DNA from: an uncultured Candidatus Melainabacteria bacterium
GTDB taxonomy: Bacteria > Cyanobacteriota > Vampirovibrionia > Gastranaerophilales > Gastranaerophilaceae
Direction of reading: 5' to 3'
Length of the DNA: 33,279 nucleotides
Assembly (NCBI GenBank): GCA_946186335.1
Contig: CAMHMW010000002.1
Location: 1 to 33,279, forward strand
A model generated the notes under the pieces. That model ran no database searches and had not been told where the DNA came from. It worked only from the letters and a program-made list of their open reading frames with translations. Positions 16,544 to 25,164 of this stretch are shown here, in pieces. Numbering within the stretch: position 1 is the first letter of the stretch; every line of letters starts with the position of its first letter. Position numbers and translations under genes: made by a program.

Positions 16544-18256
16544 TTAATGCTGTTTATATACTTTTTTCGTATAGGTTTCTATATATGGGGTGTCAATTTC
16601 AAATACGTGTATTCTGCCGGGGGCAATATCAACGGAAATCTCACCCTTATTAACCTGGAATGTGCTTTCCTTACCATAAGACGGAAGCAGATTTTCAAGT
16701 TTCTGAGTTTCTTTTAATGTCGGCACAACAACTTTACATACATTATTTCTGTTTACGTTTTTATTTGCAATTACAAGTATTGTTCTGCCTTTTCTGTGTC
16801 TTGCAAAAGCAATAACCTGATCTAACTTGTCGCCTTTCTTATCAAGAACTATATATGAACCTCTTTTCATAACATCATCATACTTATCTCTGAATTTAAA
16901 CGCTGCGGTCATAAATTCACCGATTTGAGGGTCATCACCACCTGGACGTCTTGAAAGGTTAAATATGTCCAGTTTATTTCTGTGAACAGTCATTTCATGG
17001 TTGTCTGTCGAAGTTATATCATTATATTTATCTGCATATTGATAATCATATTTATCACCTGACTGGAAACCGTCAACGAAGTACGGATTCAGCATCGGTA
17101 AAGTAACTTCCAGACCTGACATCAGGTTACAGAACACTTCACCGCCGTGACACATCGGAGAGATGTCATCGTGAGTTGCAAATGAACCGATTAAGGATTT
17201 TCCTCTTTCTACTCTGTATGACATATTAAGGTTATCAATTACATAATCATGAAGTTCTTTTGCTGTATTCCATTCGTGGAAAATATGATACTGTCCGTAA
17301 TAGGCATCAAAACCTGCACGAAGCAAGTCTTCAGGTCTATCATAAGGCATATTCGCCTGCGGAGATGCATCTTCATAGGTATAAGATTCGGCAAGCCAAG
17401 CAAATTCAGGATCTCGTTTGTGAGAATATGGAATTATAATATCCCAAAATTCAACCGGTTTTGCTCTTGCAACATCGGCTCTTATACCGTCAACTCCCGC
17501 ATCTATCATCATATCAACGAACTTTCTGTGATATTCAAGCAATTTCGGGTTTAAAGTTCTTTTGCCTTCATCCTCCCATGGCTGAAACATTCTGATATCA
17601 TACCAGCCCTGAGGAGTTTTTGCCAAACCGTTTCTTTCATAAGCCATTAATTCCGGTCTTTCGTTATACAGGTCATAGGATGCGCAACTGGGCATATCAA
17701 CCATTACACGAATGCCTCTTTTGTGACATTCATCAACAAAAGCCTTAAACTGTTCTTTATCAGAACGGGAATCGTTTTTATCAATCAAAACAGGGTCAAT
17801 TTTTAACAAATCTTCCGGTGCATAAACAGAACCGGCAGTTCCCATTGCGTTACTTTTTCCGGGCGGATTTATCGGAAGCACATGCAAGGTATTAAAGCCT
17901 TGGGCTTTCACCTCATCCAGCCGGTCTATCGCATTAAGAAATGTTCCGTGAGTTTCATTCGGTTCAATAAATTCATCACCGTTTGTATCTTTTGCGTTAA
18001 ATGTTCTGGGTATCATTGCAAGAATAACCGCACTGTTTGTCAAAAACAGCGTTCTCAAATCGTTTTTATAAGGTTTATCCTCAACCTTTTGAGCATTTTG
18101 AACGACAGGGGCATTAGCAGCGGCAACCCCGTCAAGATAACTGGTAAGTAAATTACTTTCAAAACTCGGCTGAGCAGAAGGTTTATTCGCTCTGTTAAAA
18201 GAGTTATGCGGATAAACCGTATTATTTATGTATGGATTAAAAGATACGGTAAGCAT
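16544..18256 (-). CDS. GH13 alpha-amylase-family protein with N-terminal SF element
   Basis: This 570-residue protein has a (beta/alpha)8 GH13 domain at about residues 70-480 and a small C-terminal beta domain. The catalytic triad is intact: Asp261 in GIRADVA, Glu290 in LAES and Asp363 in THDD. Region I is VMVDMPSCAS without the usual Asn-His, and LHVLPINPPGKSNAMGTAGS (124-143) resembles GlgE-type maltosyltransferases more than secreted amylases. A glucan hydrolase or transferase is likely, but the reaction is not settled. The N-terminus has VSFNPY (4-9) and PSFES (30-34) in an Asn-rich tail with no signal peptide. AGGAGG lies 8 nt before the ATG, which is 1 nt after the previous stop. It ends the three-gene operon. 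Confidence 0.85.
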   Translation of the reverse strand: MLTVSFNPYINNTVYPHNSFNRANKPSAQPSFESNLLTSYLDGVAAANAPVVQNAQKVEDKPYKNDLRTLFLTNSAVILAMIPRTFNAKDTNGDEFIEPNETHGTFLNAIDRLDEVKAQGFNTLHVLPINPPGKSNAMGTAGSVYAPEDLLKIDPVLIDKNDSRSDKEQFKAFVDECHKRGIRVMVDMPSCASYDLYNERPELMAYERNGLAKTPQGWYDIRMFQPWEDEGKRTLNPKLLEYHRKFVDMMIDAGVDGIRADVARAKPVEFWDIIIPYSHKRDPEFAWLAESYTYEDASPQANMPYDRPEDLLRAGFDAYYGQYHIFHEWNTAKELHDYVIDNLNMSYRVERGKSLIGSFATHDDISPMCHGGEVFCNLMSGLEVTLPMLNPYFVDGFQSGDKYDYQYADKYNDITSTDNHEMTVHRNKLDIFNLSRRPGGDDPQIGEFMTAAFKFRDKYDDVMKRGSYIVLDKKGDKLDQVIAFARHRKGRTILVIANKNVNRNNVCKVVVPTLKETQKLENLLPSYGKESTFQVNKGEISVDIAPGRIHVFEIDTPYIETYTKKVYKQH

Positions 18257-18257
18257 A

Positions 18258-20801
18258 TTATTTTACCTCCTGAGTGTGATTTTTGGGCAATTTCATTCTG
18301 CCAAAGAAGAACTGCGCTCCGACCGTAACAGCAACAAGTGCAGCGCCGAGTTTTCCGAACATCGAGAACCATTTTTTACTGTTGAACACGTTATTAAAAT
18401 GTTTGTATGCCATTTCATCAGATGCGGCACCCATCAGCAAAAATCTGAACAACGACGTACTCTTGTTTGGTGCAAACCCGACAAGATGATGAGATTTTGC
18501 GAAATATTCATCCCCGCCGAGAACTTCAAATGCCTGAGTTCTGTAATTTCTGAAATCATCAAGCAAGCCTGAATTTGTGAGTCTTACAACGGTATCAGGA
18601 TGAATATCTTCTTTATACATTAATTTCATAACAGATTTAAAGTATTCTCTGTCATTTGCAAGTTCAACTTTATGTTCGGGAACATTTCCGTAATATTTAT
18701 TCTTAACTTTTCCATCTGCCCCGACTTCTATATCTGAGAAATCATCTCTGTTAGGTTCGGGATTACGTCTTTGCCAGAACTTGACAGCAAAATCAGATGT
18801 GTGACCTTCGAGCATTAGCGATTTTGCAAGTTCAACACATTCTTCTTTAATTTCTCTCGGCATTTTAGAGTGCAAGGTTTCGCTTATATTTGTTCCTGTT
18901 GCAACTCTGTGATAAAGGTCTGCCAAACTCAACAAGCGGTAGAAAGAACTTTTTACCCCGAGTTTTCTGTCTTCAATAAATTCAAACATCAGAGCCTTAG
19001 CGGATGTCGCATTCTTATCTCCGAAACCTATCAAAGAATCAACGGCATTTTCCATACCCAGAGATTTGAACACCTCAGCCGCTGCCTTAAAGGATTCATC
19101 AACGTGAGATTTATAACTGTTTTTGGTTGCATCCTGAGTCATATCAATTCTTGACATACCATCATGCATTGAAGAAAGTCCCTTTTGAACGACTTCAACA
19201 AACTCGGCGTATGCTGTTTTATCCGCCGCAATTGCTTCAAGTTTGCTTCTTAGAATTTCACCTGCGAGTTCTCTGTCTAAGCGGCCTTTTTTAATTTCCT
19301 CAGGTGTAAATTTCATAGCCTTAAATATATCTTTTTCAACTTCATTCCACGAATCTGCCAGCCCTGTTTCCGGAGCCTGTGCGGCTTTCAGGAATGAATA
19401 TTCTTCAAGAACCGTTGTCTCAGCCTTCAATTTATTAACCGCCTCAGAAATCTTAATCAGCATTCTTGCCATATCATCGGTTAAAACGCTTGACGATATA
19501 TGTTTAAAAGACTGGAATAATTCTGAATCTGCACCAAATTCTTTTGAGTGAATCAACTGTTTCAAATTAAATTTCAATTTTTTAATTACGGGATTATCGG
19601 GATTTTCTTTGCTTAATTCTTCGATTCTGTTTTCAAGTAAGTTCTGAATAACCTTTGAATGTTCGGAAAAATCAGAAAAATCACCATTGAACAAACCTCT
19701 GGAATTCAGAGCATCTATTATTGCCTGATTATCAGGAACAAGTTTTGTAAGTTCTTCCTCCGAAAGATTAATACCTGAATATGCTTTTCTGACTGCATCC
19801 GAAATATCCGACAAATTAGTTTCCGAAAGATTATATTTGCCGTCAAGCGGAATTTTATTTCTTAAATCTTTCAAAATTCCGTTGGAAATCATATAATCAA
19901 GTTCGTCAGTTAAATTCATTGTAATGGTTTCATAGAGTTCGGGAGTTATCGGTTTACCGGCATTTTCATTTAATATTTGCTGCAAGGCTCTTTTGTTTTC
20001 TTCAAACTTGTATTTTTTAACCTCATCGGGGAAACCGCTCATCAATTTATCTGCCTTTTGGCTTTTTACTTTTGACAGGTATTTTGAAACAGGTTCTTCA
20101 AGAATATTACACATTAAAGCACTCATCACGGGGGTTGCAAAACCTGCCGTAAGCATCCAAAGAGTATTATTTTGAAGTGCGATTTTGCGCATTTTCTCTT
20201 GTATAAATTCCCGCCTGTTAGGGATATCTTTAGGAACATGAAGCCTGTCACCGATTTTGTTTATTTCTTTATCAGAATACAAATCCCACGGAATAAACTG
20301 GTGGTCCTGATAAAACATTTTCTTTCTTCCGAAACTGTCTTCATACTGTTGTCTGACATTAACCCCATGTATCAAATATGCGGGAAGCTGAATAAATAAT
20401 TTCGGCCACAAATCCATCGCTGCGAAAAATGTACCGAACCCGATAAATTCAAATAACTTTGTCATCGGTGTCTGCTTTTTGGTAAACAGATAAGAGGCAA
20501 TCGCCAGACTGCCGAGTTTCATTCCGACATCGTTCAGTCTGCCGAGTTCATGGTCGTTTGCTTCCCCTTTTGCGGCATGACGAAAAGCGTCACAATCATA
20601 CAAGATATCCTTTCTGATTTGCGAGGGAATGTCAAATATACTGTTTCGTATCAGTTTTCCGTTGCTTGGCAGCGGTTTTATAAAGGTTCTGTTTGCCAGT
20701 TCTTTATTTACATCAAAATCTTTAACGGCTTTATCTGCGTTATACCTGTCCGATGAGGGGTAGCCCTGAATATATGATTGTATTAAATTCGAAGTTCTCA
20801 T
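18258..20801 (-). CDS. Large unknown membrane-associated protein, middle gene of the GH13 operon
   Basis: This 847-residue protein matches no family I recognise. It has hydrophobic stretches near the N-terminal third (GSLAIASYLF, FEFIGFGTFFAAMDLW, LFIQLPAYLIHGVNV, MLTAGFATPVMSALMC). A long charged helical region of about 450 residues with many Glu, Lys and Asp follows, and a final hydrophobic segment (LGAALVAVTVGAQFFFG) ends just before the C-terminus. The segment LPAYLIHGV followed by PWDLY has a counterpart in the upstream 346-residue protein, so the two share a module. The start ATG at 20801 directly follows the upstream TAG with no strong ribosome binding site, which implies translational coupling. 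The next gene starts 1 nt after its stop. The layout suggests a membrane-anchored scaffold for the GH13 protein, which is inference. Confidence 0.75.
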   Translation of the reverse strand: MRTSNLIQSYIQGYPSSDRYNADKAVKDFDVNKELANRTFIKPLPSNGKLIRNSIFDIPSQIRKDILYDCDAFRHAAKGEANDHELGRLNDVGMKLGSLAIASYLFTKKQTPMTKLFEFIGFGTFFAAMDLWPKLFIQLPAYLIHGVNVRQQYEDSFGRKKMFYQDHQFIPWDLYSDKEINKIGDRLHVPKDIPNRREFIQEKMRKIALQNNTLWMLTAGFATPVMSALMCNILEEPVSKYLSKVKSQKADKLMSGFPDEVKKYKFEENKRALQQILNENAGKPITPELYETITMNLTDELDYMISNGILKDLRNKIPLDGKYNLSETNLSDISDAVRKAYSGINLSEEELTKLVPDNQAIIDALNSRGLFNGDFSDFSEHSKVIQNLLENRIEELSKENPDNPVIKKLKFNLKQLIHSKEFGADSELFQSFKHISSSVLTDDMARMLIKISEAVNKLKAETTVLEEYSFLKAAQAPETGLADSWNEVEKDIFKAMKFTPEEIKKGRLDRELAGEILRSKLEAIAADKTAYAEFVEVVQKGLSSMHDGMSRIDMTQDATKNSYKSHVDESFKAAAEVFKSLGMENAVDSLIGFGDKNATSAKALMFEFIEDRKLGVKSSFYRLLSLADLYHRVATGTNISETLHSKMPREIKEECVELAKSLMLEGHTSDFAVKFWQRRNPEPNRDDFSDIEVGADGKVKNKYYGNVPEHKVELANDREYFKSVMKLMYKEDIHPDTVVRLTNSGLLDDFRNYRTQAFEVLGGDEYFAKSHHLVGFAPNKSTSLFRFLLMGAASDEMAYKHFNNVFNSKKWFSMFGKLGAALVAVTVGAQFFFGRMKLPKNHTQEVK

Positions 20802-21842
20802 CTAACACACCACACTTTCTTTTTTTGGACTGATAACTTTTTTCGGATTTTGTTTATTCGGCTTTTTGGTAAGGTGGACAGTATTTATAACACCGATAAC
20901 AGTAGATGCCAACGCTGTACCTGCAAGTATTTTACCCGAATGTCTTTCAAGTTTTGACAGAGATTTTTTATCACCATTTATTAATTCGTATGCGCTTTTT
21001 ACAAAACTTTCACCAAAAATTTTCAGAGAATGCAGAAATTCTTTACCTTTCCAGAATTTAAAAGTTGCAACCTTAAAATAATCCTCCCACGGTTTCTGGA
21101 ATGCGAGAGCAACGCCTGTTGCCGCCCACAAGAATGATGAGAAACTCTTTGCCAGATTTGATTTAACCAAAACTTCTTTGTATATCGGCTTAACTTCCTG
21201 ATCCGAATCATTAAGATTCTGTCCCAGACCATTCTTTTGGGCAATTTTGTCATATCTCCAGTTTACGCTTTCACCTTTTTGCGGATTTCCATACAACTGG
21301 TCCCAACGGGGAAAATCAACACTTTCACCAACTTTATGATATTCAATACTTGTCAGATTATTATAATCCTCAGGATTTTCCTGAAGTAAATAGTTAACCT
21401 TAGCGTACGGGAGTTCTGTATCAATACCGGTCAGCCATTTTACGGGCAGATTAACAAACGATTTTGAAACCGATTTAAACACCCCGTATAAAATAACGCC
21501 GAGAGCCATTTTGTTACCGATTTTTGCGGCATTAACTCTTGAAAACGGAGAGAAATGTTTGTTTGCGGAATTAAATACTGACATAAGAGTTAAACTTCCG
21601 ATAATGTACGGAACATTACCCATTGTCAGAAATTCATAGAAATTAGAGTTTTTATTACCGGCAAGCCCTTTTGCGGGATATAAAGTGAAGGCTTTTGTAA
21701 GTTTATCAAGCCCTATTCTTGTTCGGGTAACAAAATTGTTTTTCAGCAAAGTATCACGGGTATAACTGACGTTCTTCTCCTCTTTTTTGTCAGACCCAAA
21801 AGATAAAGTTTTCCCATTATAGTTGCTGATTGGTGATATCAT
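20802..21842 (-). CDS. Unknown membrane protein with N-terminal LSFGS element
   Basis: This 346-residue protein opens MISPISNYNGKTLSFGS, with the shared SFGS element at residues 13-17, closer to the start than in any other protein here. Hydrophobic segments follow (VPYIIGSLTLMSVF, KMALGVILYGVF, SFSSFLWAATGVALAF and ILAGTALASTVIGVI near the C-terminus), and the tail is Lys-rich. Residues around 127-180 contain LPVKWLTGID and later FPRWDQLYG, matching the module of the next gene. There is no cleavable signal. GGAG lies 5 nt before the ATG at 21842. It is the first gene of the operon ending in the GH13 gene. Function is unknown. Confidence 0.75.
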   Translation of the reverse strand: MISPISNYNGKTLSFGSDKKEEKNVSYTRDTLLKNNFVTRTRIGLDKLTKAFTLYPAKGLAGNKNSNFYEFLTMGNVPYIIGSLTLMSVFNSANKHFSPFSRVNAAKIGNKMALGVILYGVFKSVSKSFVNLPVKWLTGIDTELPYAKVNYLLQENPEDYNNLTSIEYHKVGESVDFPRWDQLYGNPQKGESVNWRYDKIAQKNGLGQNLNDSDQEVKPIYKEVLVKSNLAKSFSSFLWAATGVALAFQKPWEDYFKVATFKFWKGKEFLHSLKIFGESFVKSAYELINGDKKSLSKLERHSGKILAGTALASTVIGVINTVHLTKKPNKQNPKKVISPKKESVVC

Positions 21843-21898
21843 GATAACTCCGCATTTCCATAGATAGAATACTCGTGAAGATTAAATTTTGTTATTTA

Positions 21899-21927
21899 AT
21901 TTTATTTATTTTTACAAATTTTTACAA
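21899..21927 (-). promoter_or_regulatory. Possible promoter of the GH13 operon
   Basis: Minus-strand TTGTAA (21927-21922), 17 nt, then TAAAAT (21904-21899). The -35 box lies in two tandem copies of ATTTGTAAAA, in a very AT-rich stretch, so the call is tentative. Confidence 0.3.
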
Positions 21928-21957
21928 ATGTAACTTTGACTTAACTCTATATTATTT

Positions 21958-22800
21958 TTATCCGTAAATATTGAAGAAAACAAAGGCAAAAAGCCCCATA
22001 ATGACGCAATACCATCCGAATACATTTAAAGAAAATTTTGCAATAAATTTCATAAAATATTTAATACAAAGATAACCGACAATACCTGATACAAGCGTTC
22101 CCGTAATTATCGCCGTCCAGTTATAGGTCAGTGCCTGTGCAACGTCAATTTTAATAAGCGGATAGACCATAGAAGCCCCGAGAATTATCGGAATACTCAA
22201 AAGAAAAGAATATCTTGCGGCTTTTTCTCTGCTTAACCCCGAAAATAATCCTGTTGCAATTGTCCACCCCGAACGTGAAAAACCTGGGAGAACTGCAATT
22301 CCCTGAGCCAGACCGATTAATACAGACTCTTTTAAACCGACCTCATCCTTTTTAACCTGCTTTTTAGACAGATATTCACTCAAAAACAAGGTTCCGCCAG
22401 TTATAACAAGCAAGCCGCCTACCAGTGCAGGATGAAATACCAGATGATTTGCGACTTTTTCAAGCGGCAGAGCAAGAACTATTGTAACAACAGTTCCAAG
22501 TATTATATAAAGCCCGAGTTTTGCGTTATATTCGGATAAACTCCTTGTCTTTACGGCTTTAAATAACGCCTTGCAGATTTCAATAACATCTCTGCGGAAG
22601 AATATCAGAACAGCAATCAGTGTCCCCAAATGAAGCATGATATCCAAAAATACTTCTTCCGTTGACTGCTCCGCAATAGGAATATTTTTAAACACTTTAT
22701 AAAAATTTGAAGTAAACACAAGATGCGCAGAACTTGATATGGGCAAGAACTCACTCAAGCCCTGTACCACTCCCATTAATACTGTCTGAATTAAATTCAT
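21958..22800 (-). CDS. uppP: Undecaprenyl-diphosphatase UppP (BacA)
   Basis: This 280-residue polytopic inner-membrane enzyme removes a phosphate from undecaprenyl diphosphate to recycle the lipid carrier for peptidoglycan and O-antigen synthesis. Both catalytic motifs are intact: GLSEFLPISSSAHL (14-27, with Glu17 and the Ser cluster) and LPGFSRSGWTIATGLFSGLSREKAARYSFLLSIP in the second half. Length is standard. AGG lies 6 nt before the ATG, which follows the queD stop by 5 nt. It is the last gene of the kdsD-kdsC-queD-uppP operon, which mixes envelope genes with a queuosine gene. Confidence 0.96.
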   Translation of the reverse strand: MNLIQTVLMGVVQGLSEFLPISSSAHLVFTSNFYKVFKNIPIAEQSTEEVFLDIMLHLGTLIAVLIFFRRDVIEICKALFKAVKTRSLSEYNAKLGLYIILGTVVTIVLALPLEKVANHLVFHPALVGGLLVITGGTLFLSEYLSKKQVKKDEVGLKESVLIGLAQGIAVLPGFSRSGWTIATGLFSGLSREKAARYSFLLSIPIILGASMVYPLIKIDVAQALTYNWTAIITGTLVSGIVGYLCIKYFMKFIAKFSLNVFGWYCVIMGLFAFVFFNIYG

Positions 22801-22805
22801 TTCGC

Positions 22806-23168
22806 CTAATTTTCCTCAAAATATGAACAGCACGATGTCTGAGTTTCCCAGACGGTAATTTTGTTTAACTGAACGATTTTCTCTTTCAATTTTGTATAAA
22901 TATATGCCGCAATCATTTCACTTGACGGACTTTCTCCTTTAAATTCAGGAAGTTCATTAATATCTTTATGATCAAGAGTATCCAAAACCGCATTAAGTTC
23001 ACGTTTGAGGACTTTGTAATCGATAAGAATATTACTCTGATTTAAAACTTCACCCTGAACAAATGCCTCTACCATCCAGTTGTGACCATGTTGATTTTCG
23101 CATTCACCCTCATAGTTTAAAAGGTGATGTGCAGCTGAAAAAAACGCTTGTGTTTTAATTTCGTACAT
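22806..23168 (-). CDS. queD: 6-carboxy-5,6,7,8-tetrahydropterin synthase QueD
   Basis: This 120-residue cytosolic zinc enzyme converts dihydroneopterin triphosphate to 6-carboxytetrahydropterin, the second step of queuosine (7-deazaguanine) synthesis. Expected zinc ligands are seen in FSAAHH (His14) and HGHNW (His27, His29). The catalytic Cys23 lies in GECENQHGH, and the LDHKDIN and SPSSE segments of the family are present. The length fits. No other queuosine gene (queC, queE, queF, tgt) is in the window, so it is detached from that pathway and lies in an envelope operon between kdsC and uppP. A 6-pyruvoyl-tetrahydropterin synthase role is less likely. Confidence 0.93.
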   Translation of the reverse strand: MYEIKTQAFFSAAHHLLNYEGECENQHGHNWMVEAFVQGEVLNQSNILIDYKVLKRELNAVLDTLDHKDINELPEFKGESPSSEMIAAYIYTKLKEKIVQLNKITVWETQTSCCSYFEEN

Positions 23169-23181
23169 CTTTTATCCCTTC

Positions 23182-23682
23182 TTATTGTTCTGAATCTTTT
23201 ACCGAATCAAATACCAAATCGCATAACTCTCTGACTGCCCCGCGACCTCCGTCATTTTCCGATACAAAATTGCATACATTTTTTACTCTGTTTACCGCAT
23301 CGGCAGGACAAGCCGCAATTGCGACTTTTTCAAGTATTGCTATATCGGGTTCATCATCTCCCATATACGCAACTTGTGAAAAATCAAGTTCATATTTTTG
23401 CATAATCGCCTCAAGTATAGGCAGTTTATTTTTTACGCCCTGATAAACCTCCGTTACCCTTAAATCAGTAGCTCGTCTGTCAACAGTACCGTTATTTCTG
23501 CCTGTTATTATAGCAGTTATAAAGCCGTATTTTGCCATTTTTGCAAGTCCATGACCGTCTTTTGCGTTAAAGGTTTTGTATTCAACACCGTTTTCGTCAT
23601 AAGTAATGCTGCCGTCAGTCATCACGCCATCGACATCAAATGCCAGCAATTTAATTTTAGCGGCTTTTTCTTTTAAATCCAT
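23182..23682 (-). CDS. kdsC: 3-deoxy-D-manno-octulosonate 8-phosphate phosphatase KdsC
   Basis: This 166-residue enzyme is a capless HAD-family phosphatase that makes Kdo from Kdo 8-phosphate for the lipopolysaccharide inner core. HAD motif I is FDVDGVMTDGSI with the nucleophile and acid Asp pair, followed by FNAKDGHGL typical of KdsC. Motif II is IITGRN, the Lys is in VKNKLP, and motif IV is YMGDDEPDIAIL. The C-terminus has GGRGAVRELCDLV. Its ATG overlaps the kdsD stop by 1 nt (TAATG), showing tight coupling. Kdo genes indicate an outer membrane with lipopolysaccharide. Confidence 0.94.
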   Translation of the reverse strand: MDLKEKAAKIKLLAFDVDGVMTDGSITYDENGVEYKTFNAKDGHGLAKMAKYGFITAIITGRNNGTVDRRATDLRVTEVYQGVKNKLPILEAIMQKYELDFSQVAYMGDDEPDIAILEKVAIAACPADAVNRVKNVCNFVSENDGGRGAVRELCDLVFDSVKDSEQ

Positions 23683-24665
23683 TACGCAACCCCTGCTCTT
23701 AACAAGTCATGAACATGAATTACACCAACCGGGACATTTCTTTCATCAACAACAGCAAGAGCCGTAATTGAATATTTTTCCATCAAATTCAAAGCTGATG
23801 CGGCATAAGCATCTTCTGTTATTCTTTTCGGATTACTTGTCATAACATCTTTAACCATCAAATCTGATATATTGTTTTCATATTTTATAACGGTTCTTCT
23901 GATGTCACCATCTGTTAATACGCCCGACAAAATACCGTCTGAGCCGACAATCATCGCCATGCCGAGTTTGTATTCTGAAATTATATTAATAACACCCGTA
24001 AAACTTTCATTATCGCTGACAACAGGCATTCTGTCACCCGTTATCATCAAATCCTTAACCTTGTATGTTAACCCTTTACCGAGTTTTCCGGAGGGATGGA
24101 ACATCAAAAAGTCCTCTTTTGTAAAGCCTTTTTTCTCCATAAGACATACAGCCAGAGCATCACCCATCGCAAGAGTAGCCGTTGTACTTGCTGTTGGGGC
24201 TTTTCCAAGAGTATCAGCTTCCCTTTCAACGGAAATATCAAGAATTACATCACTGGTTTTGGCAAGTGTGGAATTAACATTACCCGTCATTCCTATCATC
24301 GGGCACCCAAAACGCTTGATTAACGGCAGTAAATTCATCAGCTCCTGAGTCTCTCCGCTGTTTGAAATCGCAATAATGACATCATTTCTTGTGATTACAC
24401 CGGAATCCCCGTGTGTGCTTTCCGCGGGATGAAGAAAATATGTCGGAGTTCCCGTTGAGGACATCGTTGCGGCAATTTTTTTGCCGATTATACCCGATTT
24501 TCCCATACCCGTAACAATAACTCTGCCTTTGCAGTTGTATAAAATTTCTATTGCTCTGTCAAAGTCTTCTCCTATATTATCTTTTAAACGTAAAATAGAC
24601 TTTGCTTCAATATCCAAAACTTCTTTTGCCGATTCAATAATTCTGCTTAATGTCATAGCTACCAT
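23682..24665 (-). CDS. kdsD: D-arabinose 5-phosphate isomerase KdsD (SIS plus two CBS domains)
   Basis: This 327-residue enzyme turns ribulose 5-phosphate into arabinose 5-phosphate, the first step to Kdo. An N-terminal SIS sugar-isomerase domain (about 30-180) has VIVTGMGKSGIIGKKIAATM, STGTPTYFLHPAESTHGD and ISNSGETQE. A linker with FHPSGKLGK leads to two CBS domains (about 205-327) ending VPVGVIHVHDLLRAGVA. The frame begins with GTG at 24671, but the ATG at 24665 is preferred because GAGG lies 5 nt before it. It is the first gene of the kdsD-kdsC-queD-uppP operon. The substrate link to rpiB (ribulose 5-phosphate) elsewhere in the window is metabolic only. Confidence 0.94.
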   Translation of the reverse strand: MVAMTLSRIIESAKEVLDIEAKSILRLKDNIGEDFDRAIEILYNCKGRVIVTGMGKSGIIGKKIAATMSSTGTPTYFLHPAESTHGDSGVITRNDVIIAISNSGETQELMNLLPLIKRFGCPMIGMTGNVNSTLAKTSDVILDISVEREADTLGKAPTASTTATLAMGDALAVCLMEKKGFTKEDFLMFHPSGKLGKGLTYKVKDLMITGDRMPVVSDNESFTGVINIISEYKLGMAMIVGSDGILSGVLTDGDIRRTVIKYENNISDLMVKDVMTSNPKRITEDAYAASALNLMEKYSITALAVVDERNVPVGVIHVHDLLRAGVA

Positions 24666-24687
24666 ATCCACCTCACTTACCCTCTTA

Positions 24688-24693
24688 ATTATA
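24688..24693 (-). promoter_or_regulatory. -10 box of the kdsD operon
   Basis: A perfect TATAAT on the minus strand lies 22 nt before the kdsD ATG, so transcription would start near 24681. No good -35 box is seen at normal spacing. Confidence 0.4.
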
Positions 24694-24786
24694 CAATAAA
24701 TATCCTATAAATACAGTATCTTTACAAAACTTTTATGAATTATTTTCGGATTTTGCCGATTGTTGTATATATAGTGAGGTAAAAAA

Positions 24787-25014
24787 ATGAATTATACATC
24801 AGATATGTTTAACAAAATCAGTAATTTAAAAAACGAAACTCTGGATTTATCATCCATGAACTTTATTAATGCGGCAAAGACAGTTATGATGGTTTCTGCG
24901 TATAATTCATGCTCAAACAATAAAGAAAGCATAAAATGTAAAGTTGCCTCAGAATCAATGGAAAGATTTATATCAGATTTGCCGACCTCAAAACCTGTTG
25001 AATTTATTAAATAA
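24787..25014 (+). CDS. Unknown small protein (75 residues)
   Basis: This 75-residue protein starts with ATG at 24787, with GAGGT 6 nt upstream, so it is very likely translated. It is helical-looking and polar, with no signal peptide, membrane segment or recognisable motif, and has two Cys (about residues 42 and 51). It is divergent from kdsD across a gap of about 120 nt that holds the kdsD -10 box. A TATATA just before its ribosome binding site could be its own -10, but no -35 is clear. I do not recognise the family. Confidence 0.65.
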   Translation: MNYTSDMFNKISNLKNETLDLSSMNFINAAKTVMMVSAYNSCSNNKESIKCKVASESMERFISDLPTSKPVEFIK

Positions 25015-25049
25015 CAATACTTTCAGGAATTTATTATAATCTTCATATT

Positions 25050-25064
25050 GTTACATTATGTAAC
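25050..25064. promoter_or_regulatory. Palindrome GTTACAT-T-ATGTAAC, possible operator
   Basis: Two perfect 7-bp arms around one central base lie about 100 nt before the ribbon-helix-helix gene and 29 nt upstream of the -35-like element of its promoter. Regulators of this fold bind short palindromes and often control their own genes, so this is a candidate operator. Confidence 0.35.
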
Positions 25065-25092
25065 GAATATATATTTCTTCGACAAAAAAGGC

Positions 25093-25121
25093 AATTTTTA
25101 AAAAGAGAAATACTTTATATA
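25093..25121 (+). promoter_or_regulatory. Shared promoter-like element, site 1 (ribbon-helix-helix gene)
   Basis: AATTTT (25093-25098), 9 nt, then AAATACTTTATATA (25108-25121). The last six bases would be a -10 box 17 nt after the AATTTT. The same layout occurs at 27096-27124 (plus) and 31851-31823 (minus). The distance to the ATG at 25165 is 43 nt. Confidence 0.5.
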
Positions 25122-25164
25122 AATGTAAGGGGATACATAAGGGAAAAAATAAAGGAGAATAACC

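Noticed and set aside
5358-20801. Direct paralogy of the two large unknown proteins of nearly equal length
   Set aside because: Reading them side by side gives no collinear similarity beyond one short Leu-Pro...Gly motif; the equal length looks like coincidence.
21905-21930. Tandem ATTTGTAAAA repeats as a regulatory repeat array
   Set aside because: Only two copies exist in a very AT-rich region, which is within chance.
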